Assembly (NCBI GenBank): GCA_002708715.1
Contig: PAPB01000021.1
Span: 1-64,000 of the forward strand
From: Fidelibacterota bacterium
Lineage (GTDB): Bacteria; Fidelibacterota; Marinisomatia; Marinisomatales; UBA1611
Direction: 5' to 3'
DNA length: 64,000 nucleotides
Part shown: positions 37,156 through 45,953 of the stretch, piece by piece
How positions within the stretch are numbered: the stretch's first letter is position 1
Layout of the letters: the number at the start of each line of letters is the position of its first letter
The notes under the pieces: model-generated
What the model was told of the DNA's origin: nothing
Seen by the model: the letters and a program-made list of their open reading frames with translations, nothing else
Databases searched by the model: none
Made by a program: the position numbers and the translations under genes

Positions 37156-38204
37156 TATAATTTTGAATTGATTTTTGGAATACAGTATGGGTTAAATACT
37201 AAGCTTGTTGCCATTCCAAATAATGAAGCACCTGCTGACTTGGCTGCAACAATATGTTCAAAAGATGAAATTCCGCCCGTAGCCATAACTGGAATATTAA
37301 ATTTAGAAAAAAGATGAACCATTTCTAATGTTCTTTTAAATAATGGAGATCCTGACAACCCACCTCCATTCATTGAATAATTATATTTATCAACGCCTAC
37401 CTGTCCTGGCTTTACATATATAGTATTTCCAGCATTTATTAATACCTTTGTAATATTTGCACAAAGAGCACCAATATCCTGCAATATTTTATTAGAAACA
37501 TCTGGCGATACTTTTACAGAAATTACTTTATCAGTTACAGATCTTATATCTTTCAATAGGGATTCTAGTATTATGGGATCTTGACAAATAGTTTGTCCAT
37601 TTTCTGTATTTGGACAGCTAATATTAAGTTCATAAAAATATTGTTTTTTAATATCATGTATTTTAGAATCAATTTTTTTAACATTATCTAAATATTCTAG
37701 GGAATTTTCACCTCCAACGCTAATCCCTATAGGTCTATCATATTCCCATAATTTTGCGCCTTTTATTGTTTCGGTAAAACTATTAATTCCGCTTCCAGGT
37801 AACCCCAAGGAATTTATAAGCCCTTTTTCACCATTTAAATATGCATCTTGAAGTCTTGGTCGCGGATTACCAGTTCTTTTTTCTTGCATTATTGTTTTGA
37901 GGATTACGCCGCCTAAACCTAGACGAAGCCACATTTCGATAATTTGGTGATCTGATTTAAAAGATGCGCTAATAATCGGAGACGGAAATAATAACCCATA
38001 TATTTCAACTTCTTTATTTTTTGGAAGAGGAAAATCAAAAATAAATTTTCTAAAAATTAAAAAAGAGCCTAAAGCTCTATCACCAATAACAACTGCAGTT
38101 TCTAAATCTTTTTTTCTCATTACAAAAAATTGAAAAAAGTATATAATATTCGTTATTAAATAACGAGAAATCATATAACAATAAGAAAGAAATTTTATCT
38201 TCAA
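37155..38204 (-). CDS. pyrD: Dihydroorotate dehydrogenase family protein, probably class 2
   Basis: 349 residues from a TTG overlapping the upstream stop by four bases; an ATG at 38174 is an alternative. N-terminal hydrophobic residues (YLITNIIYFFQFF) suggest the membrane-associated class 2 layout. FMN-site segments: NSLGLPGSGINSF, GISVGGENS, ELNISCPNTENGQTI, VKVSPD, GGGLSGSPLFKRTLEMV and ATGGISSFEHIVAAKSAGASLFGMATSLVF. It oxidises dihydroorotate to orotate in pyrimidine synthesis. Class cannot be settled without alignment of the catalytic Ser/Cys position. Confidence 0.88.
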   Translation of the reverse strand: MKIKFLSYCYMISRYLITNIIYFFQFFVMRKKDLETAVVIGDRALGSFLIFRKFIFDFPLPKNKEVEIYGLLFPSPIISASFKSDHQIIEMWLRLGLGGVILKTIMQEKRTGNPRPRLQDAYLNGEKGLINSLGLPGSGINSFTETIKGAKLWEYDRPIGISVGGENSLEYLDNVKKIDSKIHDIKKQYFYELNISCPNTENGQTICQDPIILESLLKDIRSVTDKVISVKVSPDVSNKILQDIGALCANITKVLINAGNTIYVKPGQVGVDKYNYSMNGGGLSGSPLFKRTLEMVHLFSKFNIPVMATGGISSFEHIVAAKSAGASLFGMATSLVFNPYCIPKINSKL

Positions 38205-39922
38205 TTGTCCACGGTACTTTCTTGTGCTGTAGTATCTTGTTTCATGACCGACAATGCAATATTAATTGCATTAATGCGTATGGAAGCTTCTTTTGATTGA
38301 TCAGATTGTGGAAAATTATTGGCAACCCAATTATAATATTTCAAGGCACTATCAATTTTTGCTTCTTGATCATAATAATACCCAATAGAAAATGCAGCTG
38401 GGGCTGCTAAAGAACCAATTTTATCAATTCTAAGTGTATTTTTATATCCGACTATTGCTTCCATATGATCTATCTTAGCTAATTCTTCTGAATCTTTAAA
38501 AAGATTTATTTGTTCACTATCATTAATAAAAGGACTATCACTTAAATATAATGCATATTCAGTACCTGGAAAATTTTTTATAATCTTTTCACTAATACTT
38601 TGAGACATTGTTGAGTCCATTAAAAATTCATAAATAAAAACTAAAGCAAACATTGATTTTGGCTTAAAATCAGTATCTGGATAATCTGAAATAATATTTT
38701 CAAATAATGTAATAGACTGAGAATATCTATGGAATGTAAAAGCTTCAAGATCTGCTACTTGATAATATAATTCAGGTAGCGTTTTTTTAACAACGGGATT
38801 CGAAACCCCTTTTAGATCAACTTCCAAACTGTCAAACTTTATGGTATCTTTGTTTGTAATTATTTGATTAATATCATTTTCAGCTGTTTGATATATTGAT
38901 ATTGCCTTACTTCTACTTTTAGCTATAGAAGAGTATATAGATCTACTAGATTCTTTACTGACTGCATCAAAATATTCTTTTGATTGATCTAAATCCCATT
39001 TTTCTTTTATGTATATTTCACCAAGTTGATAATATGCTTCAGCCGAAACTTCGGTTCGCTGATAATCATTCACAATAGATTTAAGCCTTGTTTCTATCTC
39101 TGAACCTTCTCCTTCTGCTCTATATAGTTTTACTAACTCTAGTTCTAAATTTCCTGCAATTCTTTTGAACTTATCATCAATTAACAGTCCTTTAATTTTT
39201 CTAGATGCAGCATTATAGTTTTTTTGGATTCTAAGAATCTTAAGAATTTGTAGATGAGCATTTTCTATTTTCTCTTTTGATAGTGAATGAGCAATTACAT
39301 TTGTATAGCCATCATTTGCAATATCATATTCATTTAATTCAAAAGCCATTTCTGCTAATCTACCAAAAATAACACCTTTTTCATTTCTGTCTTGTGTAAG
39401 CTTTGCACCTTTTTTTAAGTACGTCAATGCTAAATCAAGATTATCTAATTCTTTAGAAATTTCAGCTAATGAAAGATAACATTTTGATTGTATCAATTTA
39501 GAATTAGTAGCATTTAGCAAGATATTCAATTCATCCATTGCTACTTGTAAATTACCCTTTTTCCATTTGCATAAGGCCTTCCAATATTTTGCTTCTTCAA
39601 TTTGTGGAATTTTCCCTTCATTTGATACATCTAAAAGATTATCTAAAGCTAAATCATAATCTGCCCTATAATACCTAGATTTCGCCATTAGCAGGAGCGC
39701 TTCCACTCTGAATTTTGATTCAGGAAAATCGTCTATGACTTTTTTACATTTTTGAATAGATTTTCCATATTTATCAATAGCTGCGATTGGTATAGCCTGG
39801 CCATCTTTCTCTAGCCTTATTTTATTCGCTTCATTATAATACTGTTTTGCATTATAGAATGTGTTAAAATATGCGCATCCACTTAATGCTAATATTGTTA
39901 TGAAATTATATAAGATTTTCAT
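38201..39922 (-). CDS. TPR-repeat lipoprotein
   Basis: 573 residues. A lipoprotein signal ends at LALSGC (Cys near 16). The rest is tandem tetratricopeptide-like helices, with recognisable units such as PESKFRVEALLLMAKSRYY, TEVSAEAYYQLGEIYIKEKW, PDTDFKPKSMFALVFIYEF and AAFSIGYYYDQEAKIDSALKYYNWVANNFPQSDQSKEA. The last units resemble those of BamD and CpoB (YbgF), which act in outer-membrane assembly and cell-wall coordination. Specific function is not known. It is the first gene of the long leftward operon; a divergent gene starts 70 bases away. Confidence 0.88.
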   Translation of the reverse strand: MKILYNFITILALSGCAYFNTFYNAKQYYNEANKIRLEKDGQAIPIAAIDKYGKSIQKCKKVIDDFPESKFRVEALLLMAKSRYYRADYDLALDNLLDVSNEGKIPQIEEAKYWKALCKWKKGNLQVAMDELNILLNATNSKLIQSKCYLSLAEISKELDNLDLALTYLKKGAKLTQDRNEKGVIFGRLAEMAFELNEYDIANDGYTNVIAHSLSKEKIENAHLQILKILRIQKNYNAASRKIKGLLIDDKFKRIAGNLELELVKLYRAEGEGSEIETRLKSIVNDYQRTEVSAEAYYQLGEIYIKEKWDLDQSKEYFDAVSKESSRSIYSSIAKSRSKAISIYQTAENDINQIITNKDTIKFDSLEVDLKGVSNPVVKKTLPELYYQVADLEAFTFHRYSQSITLFENIISDYPDTDFKPKSMFALVFIYEFLMDSTMSQSISEKIIKNFPGTEYALYLSDSPFINDSEQINLFKDSEELAKIDHMEAIVGYKNTLRIDKIGSLAAPAAFSIGYYYDQEAKIDSALKYYNWVANNFPQSDQSKEASIRINAINIALSVMKQDTTAQESTVDN

Positions 39923-39992
39923 TAATAAATTGATTCTGTAATAGTAACAATTTACCTATTTGATTTAATTCGTAAAAAAAATAATTTGAACA

Positions 39993-40418
39993 GTGAAAAA
40001 TATTATAAAGCTTACCGTAATTATAGTAAACCTACTTTGTTCTATTTATGGCCAGACTGAAAAAGAATTACAAAACTTTGGTTTTATTCAAATTGCAACA
40101 GATAGTATGGATGTAGCATTCTTTATAGATGGTTTTTATGTAGGAAACCACCCGCTTAAAGGTCCTGTACCTGTGGTACCAGGTTTTCATGAGGTTAGCT
40201 ATATTCCTCCAGACATACAAGATGAAACCGTTCGGACAAATCTTACTGAAGGCATAAAAAGAGTGTATGTAGCTGAAAATGACACTCTAGATGTTTTTTT
40301 ATTTTATGACCATTATCTAACTCAGGTAGAAACGTTACAACAAGAAATGCAACTCCAAAAATATATAGGTTTTTCTCTTTTTGGAGTTCTTATCTATGTT
40401 TTATTATCAATATTTTAA
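39993..40418 (+). CDS. Small PEGA-like envelope protein
   Basis: 141 residues from a GTG. Signal peptide to about residue 20 (SIYGQ); a beta domain at about 30-110 with FIQIATDSMDVAFFIDGFYVGNHPLKGPVPVVPGFHEVSYI, which resembles PEGA modules that bind surfaces or cell-wall material; and a C-terminal membrane helix (FSLFGVLIYVLLSIF). The final helix would hold it in the inner membrane. Divergent from the TPR lipoprotein gene. Confidence 0.65.
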   Translation: MKNIIKLTVIIVNLLCSIYGQTEKELQNFGFIQIATDSMDVAFFIDGFYVGNHPLKGPVPVVPGFHEVSYIPPDIQDETVRTNLTEGIKRVYVAENDTLDVFLFYDHYLTQVETLQQEMQLQKYIGFSLFGVLIYVLLSIF

Positions 40419-40461
40419 AACTAATATAGAATTGAGTTTATTATAATTGTAATTTCTGTTT

Positions 40462-40686
40462 ATGGAAAATAATTATTCATATGATGGTGGGTTTAAATTT
40501 AAACCAGATTATAAATGGCCTGAACCAGGTACAAAGAAAAAATGTCCTCGCTGCAATGAACAACTAGAACTTATTGAAAATAAACCAACTTATTTTGGGA
40601 AACCATGGTGGTGTGTGCCTTGCCAATGGCAATTTTCTGAAGAAGATTTAATAAAAGCCGAAAAAGATTCCTTAGAAGAAGAATAA
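40462..40686 (+). CDS. Small zinc-ribbon protein
   Basis: 74 residues, acidic, no leader. Two Cys pairs (CPRC and CVPC) are spaced 24 residues apart, as in a zinc ribbon, with conserved-looking WP, KPWW and WQFSEEDL stretches. Nucleic-acid or protein binding is possible. It ends one base before the convergent DUF1232 gene. Confidence 0.7.
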   Translation: MENNYSYDGGFKFKPDYKWPEPGTKKKCPRCNEQLELIENKPTYFGKPWWCVPCQWQFSEEDLIKAEKDSLEEE

Positions 40687-40687
40687 T

Positions 40688-41074
40688 CTAGGCGACACCT
40701 ACTTCAGGAAGTGAGTTATGTATTTCTTGAATAATCCATTTTACCACTGCTATATCATCAAGGTAACCGTACTTAGGAATGACATCAGGGATCTCATCAT
40801 TATCATCAATAAAATATGACATAGCGAACAGAATTTTTTTAACAATATTTTCAGGAAGATTAGGATATTTTTCTAAAACTTCTACAAAATTAGACATATC
40901 ATTTATTAACTCAAGTTCTATAGAATTAATTTTTTTTTCATCAATTAACAATTGAACCTTTTGTCCTAAGATTCTAATGATTTCATACTTATTCTCTGGA
41001 TTAATTTTTTCAATTAACTTTAAATAACGTAACTTATCTTGATCATTAAGAGTAAATATTTTTGGATCAGCCAT
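40688..41074 (-). CDS. DUF1232 (YkvA-type) protein
   Basis: 128 residues. The DUF1232 signature lies at about 88-115: AMSYFIDDNDEIPDVIPKYGYLDDIAVV. In the typical family this is a membrane-associated helix hairpin; here it is preceded by an amphipathic helical region with no clear membrane segment. Function of the family is unknown. Divergent from bolA with 33 bases between starts. Confidence 0.85.
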   Translation of the reverse strand: MADPKIFTLNDQDKLRYLKLIEKINPENKYEIIRILGQKVQLLIDEKKINSIELELINDMSNFVEVLEKYPNLPENIVKKILFAMSYFIDDNDEIPDVIPKYGYLDDIAVVKWIIQEIHNSLPEVGVA

Positions 41075-41107
41075 AGTTAAATATGTTAAACTATTAACAA
41101 TAATACA

Positions 41108-41383
41108 ATGCCCATTGAAGAAACTATAAAAATTAATTTAGATAAGCATATAACGCTTCAGCATTTTGAACTTAAAGATTTTACTGGAAGACATCTTAAT
41201 CATAAACAACATGAAGGTGGCTTTCATCTTGAGTCCATAATTGTTTCAAAAGACTTTATTGGATTATCATTAGTTAAAAGACACAAACTAGTTTATGAAG
41301 CACTAGATCAGTTATTAAAACATGAGATTCATGCCTTTAGTATGAAAACGTATACACCAGAAGAATGGGAGAAAATGAAATGA
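41108..41383 (+). CDS. bolA: BolA/IbaG family protein
   Basis: 91 residues, the normal size. The class II KH-like fold is visible: a first helix, then GFHLESIIVSKDFIGLSLVKRHKLVYEAL and the C-terminal HEIHAFSMKTYTPEEW. The His in LVKRHKLV and the HAF region match residues that bind an Fe-S cluster with a monothiol glutaredoxin. No glutaredoxin gene is adjacent. Its stop overlaps the next start by four bases (ATGA). Confidence 0.9.
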   Translation: MPIEETIKINLDKHITLQHFELKDFTGRHLNHKQHEGGFHLESIIVSKDFIGLSLVKRHKLVYEALDQLLKHEIHAFSMKTYTPEEWEKMK

Positions 41384-41814
41384 ATTGGTTTTGGAAAAAG
41401 AACGACCAAGAAAATGAAATAATTATCGATGAAATGTCACCCATGCAAGCTGTCACTCATCTATGTGCATGCATCCAACTATCAGATGGGGATGCAGATT
41501 ATGAAGAACGAGTTGCGTGGGTTAATGCAATCTCTACCTTATTCCCTGATTATTCACAAGATAGAGCAGAAATTTTTCTTAATGAAGCCCATTCATACAT
41601 CAACCATATATCTAAAGATGAAATTCTAATATATACAGAAAAATTACTGTTTCGCATCAAAGCTGTTCTTAGCGATGATCAGTTAAATCAACTCGGCCCT
41701 AAGTTAGCTAAACTCATTGAAGCTGATGGTATTGTCATGACATCAGAAATAGAATTAGCTAATTTAATTGAAAAAATATTATCGATATCAATTACAATAG
41801 ACCCTAATCTATAA
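41380..41814 (+). CDS. TerB-like protein
   Basis: 144 residues from the ATG overlapping the bolA stop; an in-frame ATG at 41365 would add five residues. All-helical, with SPMQAVTHLCACIQLSDGDADYEERVAWVNAISTLFPDYS near the start and KLIEADGIVMTSEIELANLIEKIL near the end. These are paired acidic helix turns (DGDADYEE, EADGIVMTSEIE) typical of the TerB family, which bind Ca2+ or act in stress-response complexes. No other ter genes are nearby. Confidence 0.7.
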   Translation: MNWFWKKNDQENEIIIDEMSPMQAVTHLCACIQLSDGDADYEERVAWVNAISTLFPDYSQDRAEIFLNEAHSYINHISKDEILIYTEKLLFRIKAVLSDDQLNQLGPKLAKLIEADGIVMTSEIELANLIEKILSISITIDPNL

Positions 41815-41818
41815 ACTA

Positions 41819-41845
41819 AAAAAGCCTCACAAAGAGGCTTTTTTA
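41819..41845. terminator. Bidirectional terminator
   Basis: AAAGCCTC/GAGGCTTT with a five-base loop and A/T runs on both sides lies between the convergent TerB-like and HMA-domain genes and can serve both. Confidence 0.9.
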
Positions 41846-41866
41846 AAAAATCTAATTAAAATTTAT

Positions 41867-42196
41867 TTAGATTTGAGTTTTTTCATTTTTATTACTACTA
41901 CATTGCCCTTTTTCTTTCTTAGCACTGATAAGCTCTATAGAGTATGAGGTGTTATTTTTTAAATTTGTTACAATATCATTACATGCAATTTTCTTGTCAT
42001 CGTATGTAACAGTAGCAATGCCTTTAGCAAAATCTACCGATGATTCTTTTACACCCTCAATTTTTTGAACGACTGAATTAACTTTTCCAGCACAAGAATA
42101 ACTGCATTGCATACCGTCAACTTTGATATAAGTTGTATTGTCTTTTGCTAAGATAAATGAAAGGCAAAGGCTTGATATAATAATTATATATTTCAT
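41867..42196 (-). CDS. Exported heavy-metal-associated (HMA) domain protein
   Basis: 109 residues with a signal peptide (to about 17). The HMA fold is seen as TYIKVDGMQCSYSCAGKV, KIEGVKESSVDFAKGIATVTYDD and the helix after it. The metal site has three residues between the cysteines (C-x-x-x-C) rather than the classical two, a variant frequent in Bacteroidota-type periplasmic HMA proteins. A further Cys lies in GQCSSN near the C-terminus. A periplasmic copper or other soft-metal binder is likely. Confidence 0.85.
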   Translation of the reverse strand: MKYIIIISSLCLSFILAKDNTTYIKVDGMQCSYSCAGKVNSVVQKIEGVKESSVDFAKGIATVTYDDKKIACNDIVTNLKNNTSYSIELISAKKEKGQCSSNKNEKTQI

Positions 42197-42255
42197 AAAA
42201 TATTCTCCTTGAGGTTAATCAATTATAAGTATTTTTTTTATATTAATACAAATGT

Positions 42256-42783
42256 TTAATTAAAACTAACTTTTGAAAAAGGTATTTCATTATAAAATAA
42301 TTCATGAGAGTTAACCCATATATTATTCATATAATATTTAATTTGATGTTCCAATTGTCCAGAATCTTTAATCCTATAAATTTTTTTCACCATTTTAATT
42401 CCATTATTATTTTTTGAAACATCTTCGATAAAATTAATTTGATTATTCATAATTTCTACAATAGATCTACTTCTCATTCCACCAGTAGTAAAATAAAAAG
42501 ATTCTAATTTATTGATTTCAGCATTCCACATTATAATCATTTCTCCACCAAATTCACCATTATTAACTGAATGCGTGATACGAATTCCATATCCATTCAA
42601 TATTCGTTCAAAACACATAACATCAATTAATGGATTACTTTGTGTTGAATTGTGGAATTTACCTTCAAAAGTTCTACCTAAAAAATCCCTGAACCCGTTT
42701 AATTCTTTTGATAATTGTTTTTCGTCATTTACATTTGAAAAACAAAAAGATATTATTGCGATAATGGCAAATAAGTTTTTCAT
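42256..42783 (-). CDS. Exported protein of unknown function
   Basis: 175 residues with a signal peptide (to about 16). The mature part looks like a single calycin-like beta barrel, with FLGRTFEGKFHNSTQ at the start and EMIIMWNAEINKLESFYFTTGGMRSRSIVEI in the middle. Such small lipocalin-type proteins are often annotated DUF1579 or DUF6265. The link is a pattern guess. It lies 19 bases after the thioesterase-like gene. Confidence 0.55.
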   Translation of the reverse strand: MKNLFAIIAIISFCFSNVNDEKQLSKELNGFRDFLGRTFEGKFHNSTQSNPLIDVMCFERILNGYGIRITHSVNNGEFGGEMIIMWNAEINKLESFYFTTGGMRSRSIVEIMNNQINFIEDVSKNNNGIKMVKKIYRIKDSGQLEHQIKYYMNNIWVNSHELFYNEIPFSKVSFN

Positions 42784-42802
42784 ATTATTAAGTATTTACT
42801 AT

Positions 42803-43300
42803 CTAATCTGAAGATTTAATACGGAAAGACCAAGTGAATTTAAACTCTGAAATAATTTCTTGGTTATTATTATAGCCAATAGTTTTCACAGTTTCCTCTA
42901 TTTGCTCATTAGTTGAGCGCGCCCTAGCTACAGCTTTATGTAGTTTATCTCCTTCATTACAAATAAAAACAGTTTTTTCTTTAGCTTTTTTTATAAATCT
43001 GGCACTGTTACCAACTAGAATAAAAGATACATCAGAGTTTAATCCATCAACAGTTAATAAAGCTAAAGCACCAGTACTCAATTCGGCTGCCATGCTTTGG
43101 ACAGCAAAATAAGTAGATTTAAATGGATTCTTATTTAAATAATTATACTTAACACTTGTTCTACATTCAAATAAATTAATTTCTTCAATTTTAAGATTTG
43201 TAACTATTGCCATCGGCAATTTAAAAATTGAAACCAATTTAAATATAATTCTGTTATTAAGCCGTTTTAACAACGCTTCTTGTTTTTTATTTATCTTCAT
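42803..43300 (-). CDS. DUF4442/PaaI-like hotdog-fold protein
   Basis: 165 residues. The pattern matches hotdog thioesterase relatives of the DUF4442 type: NPFKSTYFAVQSMAAELSTGALALL for the central helix, then SFILVGNSARFIKKAKEKTVFICNEGDKL and ISEFKFTWSFRI strands. The usual Asn/Asp-Glu catalytic pair is represented by a Glu in MAAELSTG. It may hydrolyse an acyl-CoA. Twenty-two bases separate it from the membrane-protein gene upstream. Confidence 0.75.
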   Translation of the reverse strand: MKINKKQEALLKRLNNRIIFKLVSIFKLPMAIVTNLKIEEINLFECRTSVKYNYLNKNPFKSTYFAVQSMAAELSTGALALLTVDGLNSDVSFILVGNSARFIKKAKEKTVFICNEGDKLHKAVARARSTNEQIEETVKTIGYNNNQEIISEFKFTWSFRIKSSD

Positions 43301-43322
43301 AAAAGGCTCACTTGTAAAATTA

Positions 43323-43733
43323 TTATAGTATAAGAAATAACCTTATAGACCATAATGTCGTACGTACCCAATTCCATAAAATGAGACTATATCCAGTTTT
43401 AATATTAAAACCATTTAATAGATTGTTATGAATATTACTAAAAACAAATCCAGTCAACATCCATATTATTATTAATAAAGCCATACTAGCTTGAAATTGA
43501 AAAGATATATTAATATTTAAATATAAAACAATAATTCCTGATAATAATTCTACAATCATAGAAGGAACAACAATATAACTGATTCTTTTCATATGAAAAT
43601 TCTGAAAATCATTATATTCTTCTTTTTTCACAAATCGAAAAATTGGATAATGGACTATTTGCATTACCCAAATAACACCGACCATTATTGATGTAAATAT
43701 AGTATGAATTTCTTGGACAGTATGATATATCAT
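43323..43733 (-). CDS. Four-helix membrane protein
   Basis: 136 residues with four membrane helices. Between helices 1 and 2 lies HYPIFRFVKKEEYNDFQNFHMKRISYIVVP, with several histidines; an NNLLNGFNIKTGYSLILWNWVRTTLWSIR segment ends the protein. The HYPIF..F..FH pattern is common to a group of small uncharacterised integral membrane proteins. Function unknown. Likely co-transcribed with the two genes downstream. Confidence 0.7.
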   Translation of the reverse strand: MIYHTVQEIHTIFTSIMVGVIWVMQIVHYPIFRFVKKEEYNDFQNFHMKRISYIVVPSMIVELLSGIIVLYLNINISFQFQASMALLIIIWMLTGFVFSNIHNNLLNGFNIKTGYSLILWNWVRTTLWSIRLFLIL

Positions 43734-43796
43734 TATCTTTTAAGTTATAATTGAGTACCTTTAATACAATTTTTTATAATTAATAATTACATCTTA

Positions 43797-44573
43797 ATGA
43801 TTAAAACATTCGAAAAAATTATTATATATAATATACTAACTCTATTGATAGTATATGGTCAACCAAACGCAAAAGATTACCTACGAGTTGCGGCAGAATT
43901 AAGTTGTTTTACATATTCTCAATATGGTTATCACCATACCACAGAAAATTCTACGATTAATACACCTAATAAATTTGATTCTTCTTTAAGGGAAATTCTC
44001 CATTGGAATGAAAAAAATACAAATTTTGCTAAAATGTCTAGTGATTTTCTTTTATATGGAGTCTCATTAGGTAGTATACCGATTTTACCTATGGCTGCAA
44101 AAGGTAACTATAAAAATTTTTTATTAATTCAACTTGAAATATTATCTATAAATGGGCTTATAACAAATTTAGTAAAGTATAGCTTTAATAGACAAAGACC
44201 ATATTCATACTACTCAACAAAACAAAATGATAGTGAATCTTATAAATCATTTTACAGTGGACATACAAGCACTTCTTTTGCATTAAGTGTATCATCTGCA
44301 AAAATGCTCTCACAATATACCAATTTTGACAAAACATTAATTTGGACATCTGCAATGAGTATTTCCTCTTTAACTGGCTACTTCAGAATAGCTGCAGATA
44401 AACACTATGCTACAGACATTATTGTGGGTGCAATTATGGGCTCATTAATTGGAAATATTGCTTTTGAATATTTAAATAAAAAATATATTACCAATAAAAA
44501 TGATACAGCTATAACAAAACGTATAGATATTTCATATAATCCTTACAATATAACTTTTATCCTAAATCTATGA
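43797..44573 (+). CDS. PAP2-family phosphatase
   Basis: 258 residues with a signal peptide or first helix. The three acid-phosphatase motifs are present: KYSFNRQRP near 125, SGHTSTSF near 160 (catalytic His), and RIAADKHYATD near 200 (second His and Asp). Such enzymes dephosphorylate lipid phosphates, for example undecaprenyl pyrophosphate or phosphatidylglycerol phosphate, on the outer face of the membrane. Substrate is not fixed by sequence. Confidence 0.9.
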   Translation: MIKTFEKIIIYNILTLLIVYGQPNAKDYLRVAAELSCFTYSQYGYHHTTENSTINTPNKFDSSLREILHWNEKNTNFAKMSSDFLLYGVSLGSIPILPMAAKGNYKNFLLIQLEILSINGLITNLVKYSFNRQRPYSYYSTKQNDSESYKSFYSGHTSTSFALSVSSAKMLSQYTNFDKTLIWTSAMSISSLTGYFRIAADKHYATDIIVGAIMGSLIGNIAFEYLNKKYITNKNDTAITKRIDISYNPYNITFILNL

Positions 44574-44632
44574 CCTAAATCACTTTTTTATTTTTTAGAA
44601 TTCATTATATTCATCCTAGGCGTATCCCCAAT

Positions 44633-45052
44633 ATGCATAACTTTCATACACATATTACAAAATTACTTTTTGTATTTTTTCTAATACAGCCCCATCTACT
44701 ATACTCGCAGCAAAACAATATTATTATAAAAGATAACTGGGATCAGACCACTGATAAACTTGCCCATTCCACTACTAGCTTTGGTATTTACTACACGTTG
44801 AGATATTTTGAATTTTCTAGATTTGAATCTTTGCTTACAGCAACTGTTATCGGACTTTCTTATGAGATTTATCAAATAAATGACCCCAGAGAGAAAGATA
44901 GTGATTTCAAAGGAATTAGCATTCAAGATATGGGTTACAATTCTTTAGGTATTCTTATTGCTTACGGTCTTGATCAAATCATAACCGCTACAAAATCAAA
45001 CTTTAAACAGACCAGCAACAAACGAAATCGCCAGAAAGATTTAAATAGTTAG
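44633..45052 (+). CDS. YfiM/DUF2279-like envelope protein
   Basis: 139 residues with a signal peptide (to about 25, LLYSQ). DKLAHSTTSFGIYYTLRYF, followed by a helix with SYEIYQINDPREKDSDFKGISIQDMGYNSLGI, matches the small DUF2279/YfiM group, in which D-K-x-x-H and the late acidic D-x-x-x-N region are conserved. The tail is very basic. It overlaps the end of the convergent SDR gene by four bases. Function unknown. Confidence 0.65.
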   Translation: MHNFHTHITKLLFVFFLIQPHLLYSQQNNIIIKDNWDQTTDKLAHSTTSFGIYYTLRYFEFSRFESLLTATVIGLSYEIYQINDPREKDSDFKGISIQDMGYNSLGILIAYGLDQIITATKSNFKQTSNKRNRQKDLNS

Positions 45053-45897
45053 CTTAGGCTACTTATAACTTTTTCACTGTAAGACCACAAAACTTCCTGA
45101 TATTTCGGCAAGTAAGATACTTTGGAGGATTTAATAGGTATTGATTTGTAAAAATATTTTCCACTTATATTTTTTACCTCATTTGAAGATGCTAAATAGA
45201 TATTTGTTCTTGCACCTTCTTCTACATTTATTGCTATTATTTTTTTTCCTAAACTTAAAATATTTCGCCCTAACCCTATGTTATTATCACCAAAACTTGT
45301 ATCCACAAATCCTGGATGTAGACAATTAAAAGTAATGCCTGTATCTTGATATCTTTTATGAAGTTCATAAGTAAAAAGAATATTCATTAATTTAGAATTA
45401 CTATAAGCAGTCCATCCTTTATATCCTTTCTTCATTTGAAGGTCATCTATATCTAATTTTGCTCTACTATGAGCTGCTGAGGCCACATTGATTATTCTAC
45501 CAGGTTTGTCAAATTTTACAATATCCATTAAGAGCTTGGTTAATTGAAAATAATTAAGATGATTCAACGCAAAGGTTTTCTCAATATTTTCTTTTGTTTC
45601 AATATATTGACTAAAATATGCTCCTGCATTGTTAATTAAAATATCAATCGATTCGTATTCATTGCGTATATTATTGGCGAGTGTATCTAAAGTCTTAATA
45701 TTTGATAAATCTGCTATAAAATATTTAAGGGAATGGTTTCCTGATTTTGAAGCTATTTGATCTAAAACAATTTCTGTTTTTTCCTTACTTCGCCCAACTA
45801 ACCCTATATTATATCCAAGTTTTGCTAATTCAATAGCTGTTTGTTTACCTATACCGTCAGTCGCACCAGTTATTATACAGTTCTTAGGAATTTTCAT
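45049..45897 (-). CDS. Short-chain dehydrogenase/reductase
   Basis: 282 residues. Rossmann start GATDGIGKQTAIELAKLG, NNAG motif in DILINNAGAYF, catalytic Ser in INVASAAHS, and the YSNSK Tyr-Lys pair near 170. The sequence resembles retinol-dehydrogenase-like SDRs, which often use NADP(H). A hydroxy or keto lipid or steroid-like compound could be the substrate; it is not known. A hairpin precedes its start. Confidence 0.92.
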   Translation of the reverse strand: MKIPKNCIITGATDGIGKQTAIELAKLGYNIGLVGRSKEKTEIVLDQIASKSGNHSLKYFIADLSNIKTLDTLANNIRNEYESIDILINNAGAYFSQYIETKENIEKTFALNHLNYFQLTKLLMDIVKFDKPGRIINVASAAHSRAKLDIDDLQMKKGYKGWTAYSNSKLMNILFTYELHKRYQDTGITFNCLHPGFVDTSFGDNNIGLGRNILSLGKKIIAINVEEGARTNIYLASSNEVKNISGKYFYKSIPIKSSKVSYLPKYQEVLWSYSEKVISSLS

Positions 45898-45904
45898 TCT
45901 TCAA

Positions 45905-45941
45905 TGATCCTTTAGCCTCAAATTTTTGGGACTAAAGGATC
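45905..45941 (-). terminator. Terminator of the sorted-protein gene
   Basis: GATCCTTTAG and CTAAAGGATC form a perfect 10-bp stem around a 17-base loop, 12 bases beyond the stop of the leftward gene at 45954. No clear U-run follows, so it may instead be a processing or 5'-leader hairpin of the SDR gene. Confidence 0.55.
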
Positions 45942-45953
45942 AAGAAAATAAAA